Shown here: piece after piece, positions 54,201 to 56,928 of the stretch | Layout of the letters: each line of letters starts with the position of its first letter | Position numbering within the stretch: position 1 is the stretch's first letter | Assembly (NCBI GenBank): GCA_030549495.1 | Contig: JAUIRK010001010.1 | Location: 392,001 to 456,000, forward strand | Direction: 5' to 3' | DNA length: 64,000 nucleotides | Origin: Nectonema munidae | Lineage: Eukaryota; Nematomorpha; Nectonematoida; Nectonematidae | Translations under genes and position numbers: made by a program | The notes under the pieces: generated by a model | The model's input: only the letters and a program-made list of their open reading frames with translations | Database searches by the model: none | What the model was told of the DNA's origin: nothing

Positions 54201-55734
54201 CAAGAAGAGAGGTTGGCTTGAAAATAAGGTAGTTTTGATGAATACAATATGGCTCCCTAGAGCAACTGGCATTACCGACTTTACGTGGTCTTCATATTTT
54301 GAAGTTTTCAAAAGAACTTTCAATGCTGGATCCAAATACGCTCGTTTTAATCGATCCATTGTTAAGTTTTCTTTTTCTTCATTTTTAAAAATAAATCTAC
54401 AATCTGATTTTTGTCTATATATTTTAATTCTTGTATTGAATTTAGCATATATCCCAATGTTTTCAAACTTAATAAAGTTTGTCCTGTATTTAAAAAAGGT
54501 GATAGGCTGAGCATTGAAAATTATCGACCAGTTTCAATAATACCGGTTATTTCGAAGATATTAAAAAATTAATTCATAAGCAAATATCATCTTTTTTTGA
54601 TTCTAATGGCTTGTTCTATAAATTTCAACTTGATTTTAGAAAAAAACATAATTCCCAATCATTACTTTGTTTTTTTTGACAAAGATATTATTGATACTAC
54701 TTCAATCTTTTATAGTCTCGATGACGACTTTTTGACTAAATGTAAAGGAGAACCAATGACTTTTCTACTTTAATACAATTTCCAAATTTCCATCTCAAAA
54801 AATTCTTTTTTAACCGCTTCCAACTTCTCTGGAGAGAATCTTTTTGGTCTAGAATGTAAAGAGGTTGCGATTCCAAACATGATTTATTTTTACTTTCAAT
54901 GATTAAAAAGCTTGAGAACTTAGGGAAATTCATTCAAAACTTTCAAATATTGTCAGCAAACTCGATGGTTTATCTTTTTCTTTGAACGAAAATGTCTTGA
55001 TTGCTGTAAGAAACATACCTGTTTCTTGAGCAAATTTACGTGGTTGAAAGGACAGGTAATTTGAGGGAAACCGCTTCAATAGTTGTTGTTTTGTTTTTCA
55101 TTTTTGTTTCTACAATTGCGTCGTAGGTGTTATGGACACCAAAATATAGTGCTTGCGAATCAAGTGAGTGAAAGACGAGAATAACATATTTTCAGCAATA
55201 ATTAAATTTGGTAGAAAATTTAGACTTCAATGAATAAAGATGATCAGCATCGGAACAATAAGACTCTATATTAAAACTACATTTTAAAATTTTTAAACAA
55301 ATGAAGATACGTAAGAATTTTAAGCTTTGATAAAATTTGAATAGTCTTTGATTGTTGGAGAGTAATTTGTGGTTGAAAATACAAATTTACTTGTAATGAC
55401 TTATTTTTACAGGTGTGTTAACAATCGCACTACCAGTTCCAATTTACGTTAGCAACTTTGAATTAATATACTCGCATTCTCAAGCACGAGCGAAACTGCC
55501 AAAAAAACGACAAAGAGTTGTTCCAGTTGCTAGGGTATTCTATTTCATTCCTTAAAATAATGTAAATAAAGTATTATATTTATTAATATTTCGCATATTC
55601 TTATTAAGCCACGGCAAAACACGAAGAGCATAATGGGCTTAAAAGGTTTCTCATCTCATATAACTGGTTCTGTGTTCGTTGATGAAGAAATGGAAAACTT
55701 TTTTGATAAAAAAAACAAAAGACCAACTCACTAA
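3040..55734 (+). CDS. Shaw: Shaw-type (Kv3/KCNC) voltage-gated potassium channel, 7 coding exons
   Basis: Join: 3040-3228, 14177-14506, 25441-25683, 46221-46464, 50741-50926, 55413-55534, 55609-55734. This totals 1440 nt, or 479 residues plus stop; fly Shaw is about 498. All junctions are GT/AG and the phases fit (0,0,0,1,1,0). The protein forms tetrameric K+ channels in the plasma membrane, mainly of neurons and muscle. Order: T1 tetramerisation domain (about 8-105) with the non-Shaker zinc motif H74-X5-C80-X20-C101C102; S1 (174-193); an outer loop with possible N-glycosylation at N204 and N212; S2 (228-250); S3 (262-281); a Shaw-type low-charge S4 (R298, R301, K304, R307); S5 (325-346); pore with TVGYGD at 374-379; S6 with PVP at 405-407; a short charged C-terminus. 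Odd points: the S6 hinge glycine is Ser398, and an S5 glycine is Ala336. The start was chosen because it matches the family N-terminus. Confidence 0.95.
3229..4960. other. start of intron 1: AT-rich, small degenerate repeats
   Basis: Non-coding. It holds two imperfect ~100 bp copies beginning ATGAGGTATATCAAAT (about 3712 and 3812). A ~75 bp segment at about 3897-3970 (GTAGTATACAGGTTGG to GTTATGAGA) recurs at 15478-15605. A doubled 19-bp unit (GGAAAGTTTGTAAGAAAAG) lies at about 4301-4340. The palindrome TTGACGTCAA at 4627 recurs on the far side of the neighbouring piggyBac (about 7819), so the transposon may begin within this stretch. Confidence 0.5.
4964..6671 (+). mobile_element. piggyBac-group transposase, nearly intact
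   Basis: A DDE transposase of the cut-and-paste piggyBac superfamily. Three consecutive segments (4964-5476, 5463-6071, 6075-6671) are collinear with one ~570-residue protein. The order is an acidic Ser/Asp-rich N-terminus; the DNA-binding and catalytic core with the three expected aspartates (in [17 protein letters not shown] and [14 protein letters not shown], followed by RWPLAVFFN); and a Cys-rich C-terminal finger ([20 protein letters not shown]). Only two defects are visible: the frame changes at a T8 run near 5451-5458, and one in-frame TAA stands at 6069-6071. So the copy is young or nearly functional. A ~133 bp tandem array follows directly. The terminal repeats and TTAA target were not located with confidence. 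It lies in Shaw intron 1, same strand. Confidence 0.9.
6693..7760. repeat. ~133 bp tandem array downstream of piggyBac
   Basis: Eight copies of a unit containing GTGACGCTGTGACAC, then ACAATTATAAAGGCACTA, then CGCTGCGTGACACTGATTTA. The CGCTGTGACAC landmark falls at about 6693, 6826, 6967, 7130, 7314, 7447, 7580 and 7713. Period is mostly 133 bp, with longer middle units of 141-184 bp. It starts 22 bp after the transposase stop and probably belongs to the transposon's 3' subterminal region. Confidence 0.85.
7761..8469. repeat. possible piggyBac 3' flank with a 56-bp tandem duplication
   Basis: No coding signal. A 56-bp unit beginning TTGTGACATCATGACACC is present twice without change (7988-8043 and 8044-8099). 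The identity of the two copies implies a recent duplication. The TGACAC-type motif echoes the array just upstream. Confidence 0.7.
8470..10904 (-). mobile_element. LINE (CR1/Jockey-like group), antisense, interrupted
   Basis: Read from high to low coordinates it gives, in order: endonuclease ([10 protein letters not shown] near 10720; DISDHSLN near 10520); a linker (10253-9867, with FRKWK and [14 protein letters not shown]); reverse-transcriptase fingers (about 9720-9530, [21 protein letters not shown]); and the GVPQGSILGPLLF-like motif in diverged form with [13 protein letters not shown] near 8560-8690. The catalytic FADD appears as FAEA, and several frame changes and stops occur, so it is dead. 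A 676-bp hAT-like element splits the RT region at 8827-9502. Its 5' end is cut at 10905, where a hAT terminus begins. It lies antisense to Shaw in intron 1. Confidence 0.8.
8827..9502. mobile_element. non-autonomous hAT-like element with 8-bp target duplication
   Basis: GTATGCAA stands immediately before (8819-8826) and after (9503-9510). The ends are TAGTACTCGGCGGGGCGG and, reversed, TAAAGCCCTGCGCGGGTGG. They are GC-rich, imperfect inverted repeats in otherwise AT-rich DNA. No transposase is encoded. An 8-bp duplication is the hAT hallmark. The element sits in the LINE's RT domain and is therefore younger than the LINE. Confidence 0.75.
10905..11560 (+). mobile_element. ZBED5-like hAT transposase remnant with terminal repeat
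   Basis: Starts with a hAT-type terminus, CAGGGTTTCTTAAGCTGTGG. It then reads a decayed piece of the RNase H-like hAT transposase: [46 protein letters not shown], then in another frame [12 protein letters not shown] and [20 protein letters not shown]. These segments match the order in ZBED5/FAM200-type hAT proteins. The N-terminal zinc finger and C-terminal dimerisation region are absent. A reversed GAGGGTTTCTCAAC at about 13571-13584 may be the other end, which would give a ~2.7-kb element containing later insertions. I found no matching 8-bp duplication. Confidence 0.7.
11558..11714. repeat. pair of 36-bp direct repeats
   Basis: TATGAGGTTTAATCATTCCC followed by TCGCACTACATACC occurs at about 11560-11593 and again at 11681-11714, 121 bp apart. 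It lies at the distal edge of the ZBED-hAT remnant. Confidence 0.8.
12051..12345 (-). mobile_element. piggyBac transposase C-terminal fragment
   Basis: About 95 codons on the minus strand carrying the conserved C-terminal part of the piggyBac core: [12 protein letters not shown], then [14 protein letters not shown] with the third catalytic Asp, then [20 protein letters not shown]. The sequence differs from the other two piggyBac copies in the window, so it is a third lineage. The rest of the transposase is missing. It lies within the span bounded by the ZBED-hAT-like ends. Confidence 0.8.
12346..13174. repeat. AT-rich intron 1 DNA with a dispersed ~200 bp repeat
   Basis: The stretch 12755-12920 (ATCTCCTTTAAACACACAA to TCTACCCACTATGTG) closely resembles 61600-61735 on the same strand. 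That makes it a dispersed non-coding repeat. The rest shows no gene. Confidence 0.6.
13175..13332 (+). mobile_element. tRNA-derived SINE
   Basis: A B-box match GGTTCGATTCC at 13228-13238 lies about 35 bp after an A-box-like TGGTTGGATGCTGG at 13193-13206. That is the internal RNA polymerase III promoter spacing. It is followed by ~75 bp of unrelated body and a tail of ACCTTT repeats (13313-13331), the usual 3' end of a SINE mobilised by a LINE. The head does not fold as an intact tRNA. Confidence 0.65.
13590..13735. mobile_element. pogo/Tigger-type terminal fragment
   Basis: Reversed, the right edge reads TACAGTGAAAACCGTAAATG and then GTTTATAACGAATTCC. This is the style of pogo-family termini with repeated TATAACGA motifs. 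No coding part and no partner end were found nearby. 13736-14176 beyond it is plain AT-rich intron ending at the exon 2 acceptor. Confidence 0.4.
14177..14506 (+). CDS. Shaw: Shaw coding exon 2: T1 second half and linker to S1
   Basis: Residues 64-173, phase 0 in and out. It opens [20 protein letters not shown] right after an AG at 14175-14176. It holds H74, C80, C101 and C102 of the zinc site, the invariant [19 protein letters not shown], and the linker ending [15 protein letters not shown]. The donor is AGG before GTATTT at 14507. Confidence 0.95.
14507..14984. other. start of intron 2
   Basis: AT-rich with short TATATA runs. A G-run/C-run pair (GGGGGGTTTTAGCCCCCC near 14943-14960) stands just before the first 150-bp repeat. 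Similar G/C-run pairs occur near 19085 and 22570, next to the other arm. Confidence 0.4.
15471..15605. repeat. 28-bp tandem repeat within the left arm
   Basis: Three copies of GAACCATCGTAGTATACAGG plus TTGGAGAT with an exact 28-bp period (15471, 15499, 15527), followed by a tail (TCAAGTTGTCTACTCGTG, GTACAGGTTATGAGA). A single-unit version of the same sequence is at 3897-3970. This appears inserted in the core of the arm. Confidence 0.8.
15606..17090. other. AT-rich divergent part of the left arm
   Basis: Extremely A/T-rich with A- and T-runs. No gene, repeat unit or element end is recognisable. The reading frame at 16822-17019 is low-complexity Phe/Asn/Lys sequence. Confidence 0.5.
18596..18800 (+). 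mobile_element. possible tRNA-derived SINE in the spacer of the inverted repeat
   Basis: A B-box-like GGTTTGATGATC at 18650-18661 lies ~38 bp after an A-box-like TAGTGGCTGTGTG (18611). The ~200 bp region is richer in GC than its surroundings and ends near GATGATGATCGAATAC. This is weaker than the SINEs at 13175 and 51195. Confidence 0.4.
19062..19353. mobile_element. small hAT-like element with a C-run
   Basis: Left end CAGCAGACCTATTAAATTTG and reversed right end CAGTGGCCGCGCTAAGC. Both lead into runs of C/G (about 19090-19104 and 19317-19327). GGTTTCC occurs at both edges, compatible with a target duplication but not exact over 8 bp. No coding content. It lies in the spacer between the two large arms. 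Confidence 0.45.
19650..22550 (-). repeat. right arm of the large inverted repeat
   Basis: A mirror image of the left arm and the best-preserved copy. Going upward it has seven Q repeats (landmark CATTTCTGGACTCATTTTTT at about 19725, 19875, 20027, then diverging) to ~20700. A ~870-bp core follows (20700-21580), collinear with 32730-33920 reversed. Then come seven P repeats of ~150 bp to 22550 (landmark GACAGGTTTGATTGATTTTC, then AATATCACCACTGAATTCAG). With the 14985-18480 arm it gives a palindrome of about 7.5 kb with a ~1.2-kb spacer. The core has scattered coding-like fragments on the + strand (near 21040-21450) but nothing recognisable. Confidence 0.8.
22551..23084. other. intron 2 spacer with a shared segment
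   Basis: It begins with a G/C-run pair near 22570. The part at about 22638-22730 (GATGTAGCTAGCGATTTTAG to TACAATAACTTTTTAG) resembles 49403-49495 on the same strand, also next to an arm of the large repeat. No gene. Confidence 0.45.
23085..23998 (-). mobile_element. RTE-like LINE, C-terminal half, antisense
   Basis: Minus-strand segments match the end of an RTE-type LINE ORF in order: end of the RT with [18 protein letters not shown] and a YSDD-type active site ([13 protein letters not shown], 23995-23798); a Cys-rich segment ([20 protein letters not shown], near 23720-23660, and CCRCKG); [13 protein letters not shown]; and the C-terminal block [20 protein letters not shown] ... SWLGHLERM (23321-23106). 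The N-terminal endonuclease and RT fingers are missing, so this is a truncated copy with frame damage. Antisense to Shaw in intron 2. Confidence 0.85.
24001..24197. repeat. 101-bp tandem duplication
   Basis: ACCACTTAGAGTACCATAAC and the following ~95 bp occur at 24001 and again at 24102 with only a few differences. It abuts the truncated edge of the RTE-like LINE. Confidence 0.85.
24198..25440. other. intron 2 end, with an RTE-type 3' tail
   Basis: No gene. At about 25125-25212 the + strand reads TTGACCCCGAATCTTTGGG, then GGCCTAGAAGGCAAAATGG and GATGATGAT, like the 3' tail of RTE-group LINEs, on the strand opposite to the LINE body at 23.1-24.0 kb. The stretch ends at the exon 3 acceptor (TACCATTTAG). 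Confidence 0.45.
25441..25683 (+). CDS. Shaw: Shaw coding exon 3: S1, outer loop, S2
   Basis: Residues 174-254, phase 0 in and out. S1 is [19 protein letters not shown]. The outer loop has NVT and NVS glycosylation sequons. S2 includes [20 protein letters not shown]. The donor is AAG before GTAAAA at 25684. Confidence 0.95.
25684..26492. other. start of intron 3
   Basis: AT-rich; no gene, tandem repeat or element end recognised. Confidence 0.5.
26501..27629 (-). mobile_element. hAT deletion derivative with exact 8-bp target duplication
   Basis: CCCCAGAG stands directly before (26493-26500) and after (27630-27637). The ends are CAGGGCCCGCGCTAATC and, reversed, CAGGGCCCTCGCGTCC, each followed by AAAAT or AAAATT and a G-run. 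On the minus strand at about 26930-26715 is the hAT C-terminal dimerisation segment: [20 protein letters not shown], then [20 protein letters not shown]. The catalytic part is gone, so it is a 1.13-kb non-autonomous copy. It also contains a (GGATT)17 microsatellite and three long G-runs. Lies in Shaw intron 3. Confidence 0.9.
27331..27415. repeat. (TTGGA)17 microsatellite
   Basis: Seventeen perfect copies of TTGGA. The Asp-Trp-Ile-Gly-Leu repeat peptide read across it is an artefact. Confidence 0.97.
27638..27886. other. AT-rich intron DNA
   Basis: Short spacer with no recognisable feature. Confidence 0.5.
27887..28035. mobile_element. 149-bp miniature foldback element
   Basis: 34-bp terminal inverted repeats with one mismatch: the left begins TATATACCATTTTTACTTCT, the reversed right begins TATATACAATTTTTACTTCT. 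The middle is made of ~20 bp units like GAATTGAAAAAAGAGAATTT. The end sequence and the repeat style match the 1.3-kb foldback at 848-2154. Confidence 0.8.
28257..30241 (+). pseudogene. decayed copy of a multicopy arthropod ORF family of unknown function
   Basis: Plus-strand segments (28322-28732, 28807-29028, pieces to 29780) resemble, from memory, a protein family present in many copies in several arthropod and cnidarian genomes. Recognisable pieces are [34 protein letters not shown], an acidic Ser/Asp stretch, [32 protein letters not shown], and [20 protein letters not shown]. The high copy number suggests it is carried by a mobile element, but I cannot name the superfamily. The copy is broken in several places. 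It is flanked by direct repeats: a 53-bp sequence around CCTTTAATTTTATATCATTT at 28257-28309 and 30078-30130, with more partial copies to 30241. Confidence 0.65.
29879..29920. other. perfect 18-bp hairpin
   Basis: TTGTTTTAAAAGTATATA at 29879-29896 and its exact reverse complement at 29903-29920, separated by 6 nt. It lies just after the decayed ORF family copy. Possibly an element terminus or a transcript-end structure. Confidence 0.7.
30242..31142. other. AT-rich intron 3 DNA
   Basis: No gene or repeat recognised; ends where a hAT terminus begins. Confidence 0.5.
31143..32095 (-). mobile_element. ZBED5-like hAT transposase remnant
   Basis: The left edge is a hAT-type end, CAGTGGCGTTTCTAAG, followed by a G-rich patch. 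On the minus strand from ~32095 downward it reads [20 protein letters not shown], then [20 protein letters not shown] and VSLFLESEG, and after a gap the dimerisation end [20 protein letters not shown] and [13 protein letters not shown] near 31650-31500. That is the order in ZBED5-like hAT proteins. The middle of the catalytic domain is reduced and has stops. The N-terminal side ends at ~32100, where a copy of the large P-repeat arm begins. Confidence 0.8.
32105..34078 (+). repeat. solitary arm of the large repeat family (copy B)
   Basis: Same block order as 14985-18480: about five P repeats (32105-32720), the ~1.2-kb core (32730-33920), and the start of one Q repeat ending in CTGAGTCCAAAAATGAAAC at 34078, where a mariner-group transposase sequence starts. 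The core is collinear with the reverse of 20700-21580 plus its flanks at high identity. Open frames here (33093-33347, 33729-33938) are not conserved between copies. Confidence 0.8.
34079..34760 (+). mobile_element. Tc1/mariner-group (IS630-like) transposase remnant
   Basis: In order: a helix-turn-helix region ([38 protein letters not shown], then [11 protein letters not shown]); a second DNA-binding part ([17 protein letters not shown]); then the first catalytic aspartate in [18 protein letters not shown]; and after a frame change [20 protein letters not shown] and [18 protein letters not shown]. The domain style with the NKHNARIWG block is that of multicopy arthropod mariner relatives. The 3' part with the second and third acidic residues is missing. 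It replaces the continuation of repeat Q at 34078, so it is inserted in, or fused to, copy B. Confidence 0.8.
34761..35148. other. AT-rich spacer
   Basis: The motif ATGCACGTATAGTGC (about 34773) recurs as ATGCACGGATAGTGC (about 34881). No gene. Confidence 0.4.
35149..37492 (+). mobile_element. piggyBac-group transposon with internal deletion
   Basis: Inverted motifs bound it: CCACAAGTGGACCATTAGCG at 35153-35172 and, reversed, CCATAAGTGGACCATTGGCG at 37471-37490. The transposase runs from an ATG at 35851 (acidic N-terminus) through [37 protein letters not shown] and [16 protein letters not shown] (first catalytic Asp), then [37 protein letters not shown] (third Asp) and a Cys/His finger ([16 protein letters not shown]). 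The frame changes at a T10 run near 36177-36186. About 100 codons around the second Asp are missing near 36645, and one stop stands at 37204. It is a different lineage from the copy at 4964. Confidence 0.85.
37493..38182. other. AT-rich intron 3 DNA
   Basis: No gene or repeat recognised. Confidence 0.5.
38183..39180. repeat. cluster of short palindromes, possible MITE pair
   Basis: GTGTTTA and TAAACAC motifs recur many times in both orientations, often joined as GTGTTTAAAATCTAAACACC (for example at 38381-38400). The left edge reads ACTGTAAAAACGGTGTTTAT; the right part has ATTGTGTTTAAAACCTAAAC near 39150. This suggests one or more small DNA elements with short subterminal repeats. No target duplication found. 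Confidence 0.5.
39181..41550. other. 2.4 kb of intron 3 without recognisable content
   Basis: AT-rich. The open frames at 39425-39649 and 39472-39687 overlap on opposite strands and match nothing I know. A local duplication of AACAAAGGCRAGTTTG near 39867 and 39897 is the only repeat noticed. Confidence 0.5.
41559..42858 (-). mobile_element. CR1-group LINE, C-terminal part, antisense
   Basis: From high to low coordinates: RT fingers ([32 protein letters not shown], 42725-42640), palm ([25 protein letters not shown] then [12 protein letters not shown], 42490-42240), an active site diverged to LSADN, and the C-terminal block ([20 protein letters not shown] ... RNRHTYLS, 41840-41690). Endonuclease absent. 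It contains stops, frame changes and an internal 119-bp tandem duplication (41942-42179). Antisense to Shaw in intron 3. Confidence 0.8.
41942..42179. repeat. 119-bp tandem duplication in the LINE
   Basis: TTTTTTATGTTTTTTTGTAA and the following ~100 bp are repeated at 42061 with very few differences, a recent duplication in a LINE that was already dead. Confidence 0.9.
42859..43310. other. AT-rich spacer next to a pogo-like terminus
   Basis: No gene. Towards 43300 the sequence (GTAAATTAGACCTTTTATAA), joined across the next element to AATCTCGCTTTTAAGAAACC, has the style of a pogo/Tigger end. Confidence 0.35.
43323..43917. mobile_element. 595-bp element with 15-bp-repeat termini and a 12-bp target duplication
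   Basis: ACCTTTTATAAC is present exactly at 43311-43322 and 43918-43929. Inside, the left end starts GAATTCGAGTCAAAACGCC and continues as about seven copies of a 15-bp unit close to CCAAAACGCCCGAAA. The right end, reversed, starts GCCAGGTCAAAACGCCCG with about three copies. The middle is AT-rich and non-coding. It sits inside a pogo-like terminal sequence. Confidence 0.8.
43930..44710 (+). mobile_element. pogo/Tigger-like transposase N-terminal fragment
   Basis: From ATG at 44419: [20 protein letters not shown], then across frame changes [33 protein letters not shown] and [11 protein letters not shown]. This pattern of basic start, homeodomain-like helix-turn-helix, then a CENP-B-type second helix region is that of the pogo/Tigger DNA-binding domain. 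Terminal-style sequence precedes it (43930-44000) and TTATAGTGAAACTCGC to TTGATTTTACTGTATA follows (44999-45075). The catalytic domain is missing. Recognition is from motif pattern only. Confidence 0.5.
44761..44923. mobile_element. 162-bp MITE
   Basis: Imperfect ~26-bp inverted ends: AGGGGTCCTTCATAAATGAC on the left, reversed AGAGGTCGTTGCAAATGACG on the right. The left end is closely similar to the sequence at 56335-56362 (AGGGGTCATTCACAATTGAC). No coding content. Confidence 0.55.
45112..45880 (+). mobile_element. ZBED-type hAT transposase remnant
   Basis: The clearest piece is [20 protein letters not shown] followed by [20 protein letters not shown] (45530-45680), the hAT core around the catalytic CTD and the CxxH motif, then [13 protein letters not shown] (about 45768). 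Upstream 45112-45300 is open but less certain. Broken by stops and frame changes, ends absent. This is the third ZBED-type copy in the window. Confidence 0.65.
46221..46464 (+). CDS. Shaw: Shaw coding exon 4: S3, S4 and start of S5
   Basis: Residues 255-335 plus one base. The acceptor is TTTTCTTTAG at 46220. S3 contains [17 protein letters not shown]. The sensor is [20 protein letters not shown], with the reduced charge set typical of Shaw. S5 begins [11 protein letters not shown]. The donor is ATAG before GTATGA at 46465, phase 1. Confidence 0.95.
46465..47145. other. start of intron 4 with a short minisatellite
   Basis: 46590-46650 holds three to four copies of a GGNCATTTNGCC-type unit, the reverse-strand relative of the array at 608-766. 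The remainder is AT-rich with no gene. Confidence 0.5.
47146..47600 (-). mobile_element. hAT-like transposase fragment
   Basis: Minus-strand frames read [20 protein letters not shown] then LHISIENI (about 47600-47500), and [20 protein letters not shown] through [14 protein letters not shown] (47472-47250). The layout is a REEI-type helix, a short acidic link, then a helical Cys/Phe-rich block with many charged residues. It recalls the region before the dimerisation domain in BED-finger hAT proteins. Motif-level recognition only. It directly precedes copy C of the large repeat. Confidence 0.4.
47690..49400 (+). repeat. solitary arm of the large repeat family (copy C)
   Basis: Three P repeats (47690-48080, with GATCAAACATGTCAAAAAAT), the core (48090-49280; includes TTCTATACTTTATACAGTAT and the shared CATCCTCTTGTAAATTAGG region), and one partial Q start (GAGTACAGAAATGAAATAAG near 49310). 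More diverged than copies at 20.7-22.5 and 32.1-34.1 kb and shorter at the Q side. The core also contains TAACATAACATAACTTATTT near 48951, resembling the 3' end of the LINE at 56929. Confidence 0.75.
49401..50740. other. end of intron 4
   Basis: 49403-49495 (GATGCAGCTAGCAATTTCAG to TACAATAATTTTTTTACAA) matches 22638-22730. The rest is AT-rich and featureless to the exon 5 acceptor. Confidence 0.45.
50741..50926 (+). CDS. Shaw: Shaw coding exon 5: S5, pore, start of S6
   Basis: The exon completes codon 336 (GCG, Ala) and encodes residues 337-397 plus one base. It has [15 protein letters not shown], the pore helix [20 protein letters not shown] with the K+ selectivity filter, and the top of S6. 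The donor is ACAA before GTAAGA at 50927, phase 1. Confidence 0.95.
51195..51420 (+). mobile_element. tRNA-derived SINE
   Basis: A B-box match GGTTCGATTTCC at 51246-51257 and an A-box-like TAGCAGCTTAGGCG at 51208-51221 are ~35 bp apart. The unrelated body extends to about 51420 with CCCGGGCGGCAATCTTTTCA. It does not fold as a functional tRNA. Intron 5. Confidence 0.6.
51537..51745. repeat. T-rich ~20 bp tandem array, foldback relative
   Basis: Starts ATATATCATTTTTACTTTAA and continues as about seven units like TTCTTTTTCACTTCAAGTTC. Start and repeat style match the foldback elements at 848 and 27887. The second arm is not evident, so this may be a half element. Confidence 0.5.
51746..54469. 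other. intron 5, mostly featureless, with a hAT-like end
   Basis: A reversed terminus CAGTGGCGTAGCTAGAGAG ends at 53551 and leads into a G-rich patch, as in hAT elements. Its partner end was not found. Otherwise AT-rich with no gene; frames at 52408-52620 and 54235-54400 are unrecognised. Confidence 0.4.
54470..54680 (+). mobile_element. short LINE reverse-transcriptase fragment, sense strand
   Basis: Reads [28 protein letters not shown], then [20 protein letters not shown] and [11 protein letters not shown] across frame changes. This is the RT fingers region of a CR1/Jockey-like LINE. It is the only LINE piece in the Shaw introns lying in the gene's own orientation, apart from a possible RTE tail near 25.2 kb. 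Confidence 0.7.
54681..55412. other. end of intron 5
   Basis: AT-rich, no gene recognised; ends in the acceptor TTATTTTTACAG. Confidence 0.5.
55413..55534 (+). CDS. Shaw: Shaw coding exon 6: S6 and proximal C-terminus
   Basis: Completes codon 398 (AGT, Ser) and encodes 399-438: [20 protein letters not shown], then [20 protein letters not shown], the conserved Shaw tail. PVPIYV replaces the usual PVPVIV. The donor is AGG before GTATTC at 55535. Confidence 0.93.
55609..55734 (+). CDS. Shaw: Shaw coding exon 7: C-terminus and stop
   Basis: Residues 439-479 and TAA at 55732-55734, after a 74-bp intron ending CTTATTAAG. It begins PRQ, as does the fly C-terminus after the conserved KKR block, then diverges ([19 protein letters not shown]). 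The exon-intron call rests on frame continuity and splice sites. An alternative is that other C-terminal exons lie further on. Confidence 0.75.
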   Translation, partial: PRQNTKSIMGLKGFSSHITGSVFVDEEMENFFDKKNKRPTH

Positions 55735-55858
55735 CTTTTCCATATTTTTTAAGTGATGTATTATTATTTATGCTTACCTAGTGAAGTTATTTTTTTAAAG
55801 AAAGCCTCAAACTTGTATAAATACTAAGTATAATGCATTTTCAATATGCTCATTTTTT

Positions 55859-55864
55859 AATAAA
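55859..55864 (+). terminator. Shaw: candidate poly(A) signal for Shaw
   Basis: AATAAA 125 bp after the stop codon. In DNA this AT-rich such hexamers are common, so support is weak. Confidence 0.35.
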
Positions 55865-56928
55865 TTTCAACTATATACTTTATCAGACTTCTCACTTCAA
55901 TGAAAATTAAAATTTTAAAAGTCTGAAGTATTATGCAAACACCGAATTCCAAAATCAAGTAGTACAACGTTACCCTTAATTTTAATGAATTTAACTGCAT
56001 TTAATACTCTTTATTTATGCAGCATGTTAAGATATGATTTAAAACTAGACTTTATTTATTCTAATCTTTCCCTTTGGCCAAGACTCTTATCCCCCATCTG
56101 TATCCGTCTCTGTTGGAGGGCAGTTAAATGTTAATAAATTTAACTTTTGTTTTCTAATAGCACTTTTTCAAAAACACGCTAATAGTCTTCTTATTCTATA
56201 AAGTGTGTAGAAAAAAGTTCTAGTTTTTACGTCAACAAAGTTCACTTTTTATTGATAGGTCGACTTTTTTGATTTTAGAAGAAAAAGAAGAAGAAGAAGT
56301 TTCAGAAGTTTTTAACAGTTTTTAAATACCATTTAGGGGTCATTCACAATTGACGTCAACACAGACTGGGAGGGAGGGGGAGGCTTCAAGTTGACAAAAG
56401 GTGGACAGTGGGAGGGGGTTTGGAAAAGTTGACATCAACATTATTTATAGATTATGTAACATTAGCGAGTGATGTAAACCATTTCTTACAAATTATGATA
56501 CGTTTTTCCCTGACAGATAATAATCAACTTCTGCTTCTTTTATTGAAGATATATATTTACAAACATAAAAATATTTATATATTTTATCTATACCTTGGCA
56601 AAGCTTCGGAGGCATTGAATATGCAAAGAAGCGAGAGCGAACTATATAGTATTTAAAGTTAAAAAATTTTGAAAACTCACAAAACTTTACATAGCTGTCA
56701 AGATATAAAAACTTTAACTTATATTAAAAAATCATTAAAAAAATAAAAGCATCGTATCTCAAATGCAGCGAACGAGGCAACTGGTGCAAAATAACAGCGT
56801 ATGTATTACAGTTTTTGCGACGATATTTTTTTTATACAACTAGTATCTCTTTTTAAAAAATTCACATCATTTCTCAAAAAACAACAGCCATGATGTTTCG
56901 TTAAACTTTATATCATTTTATCTTTTTA
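55865..56928. other. intergenic, with a MITE-like end
   Basis: Mostly AT-rich. At 56335-56430 a sequence starting AGGGGTCATTCACAATTGAC, with G-rich patches, matches the left end of the MITE at 44761. A (GAA)n-rich patch lies at 56278-56300. No gene. Confidence 0.45.

Noticed and set aside
3040-55734. Idea that the channel is a pseudogene because of its substituted core residues
   Set aside because: All seven exons are open, phases match, splice sites are canonical and the pore, sensor and T1 zinc residues are intact.
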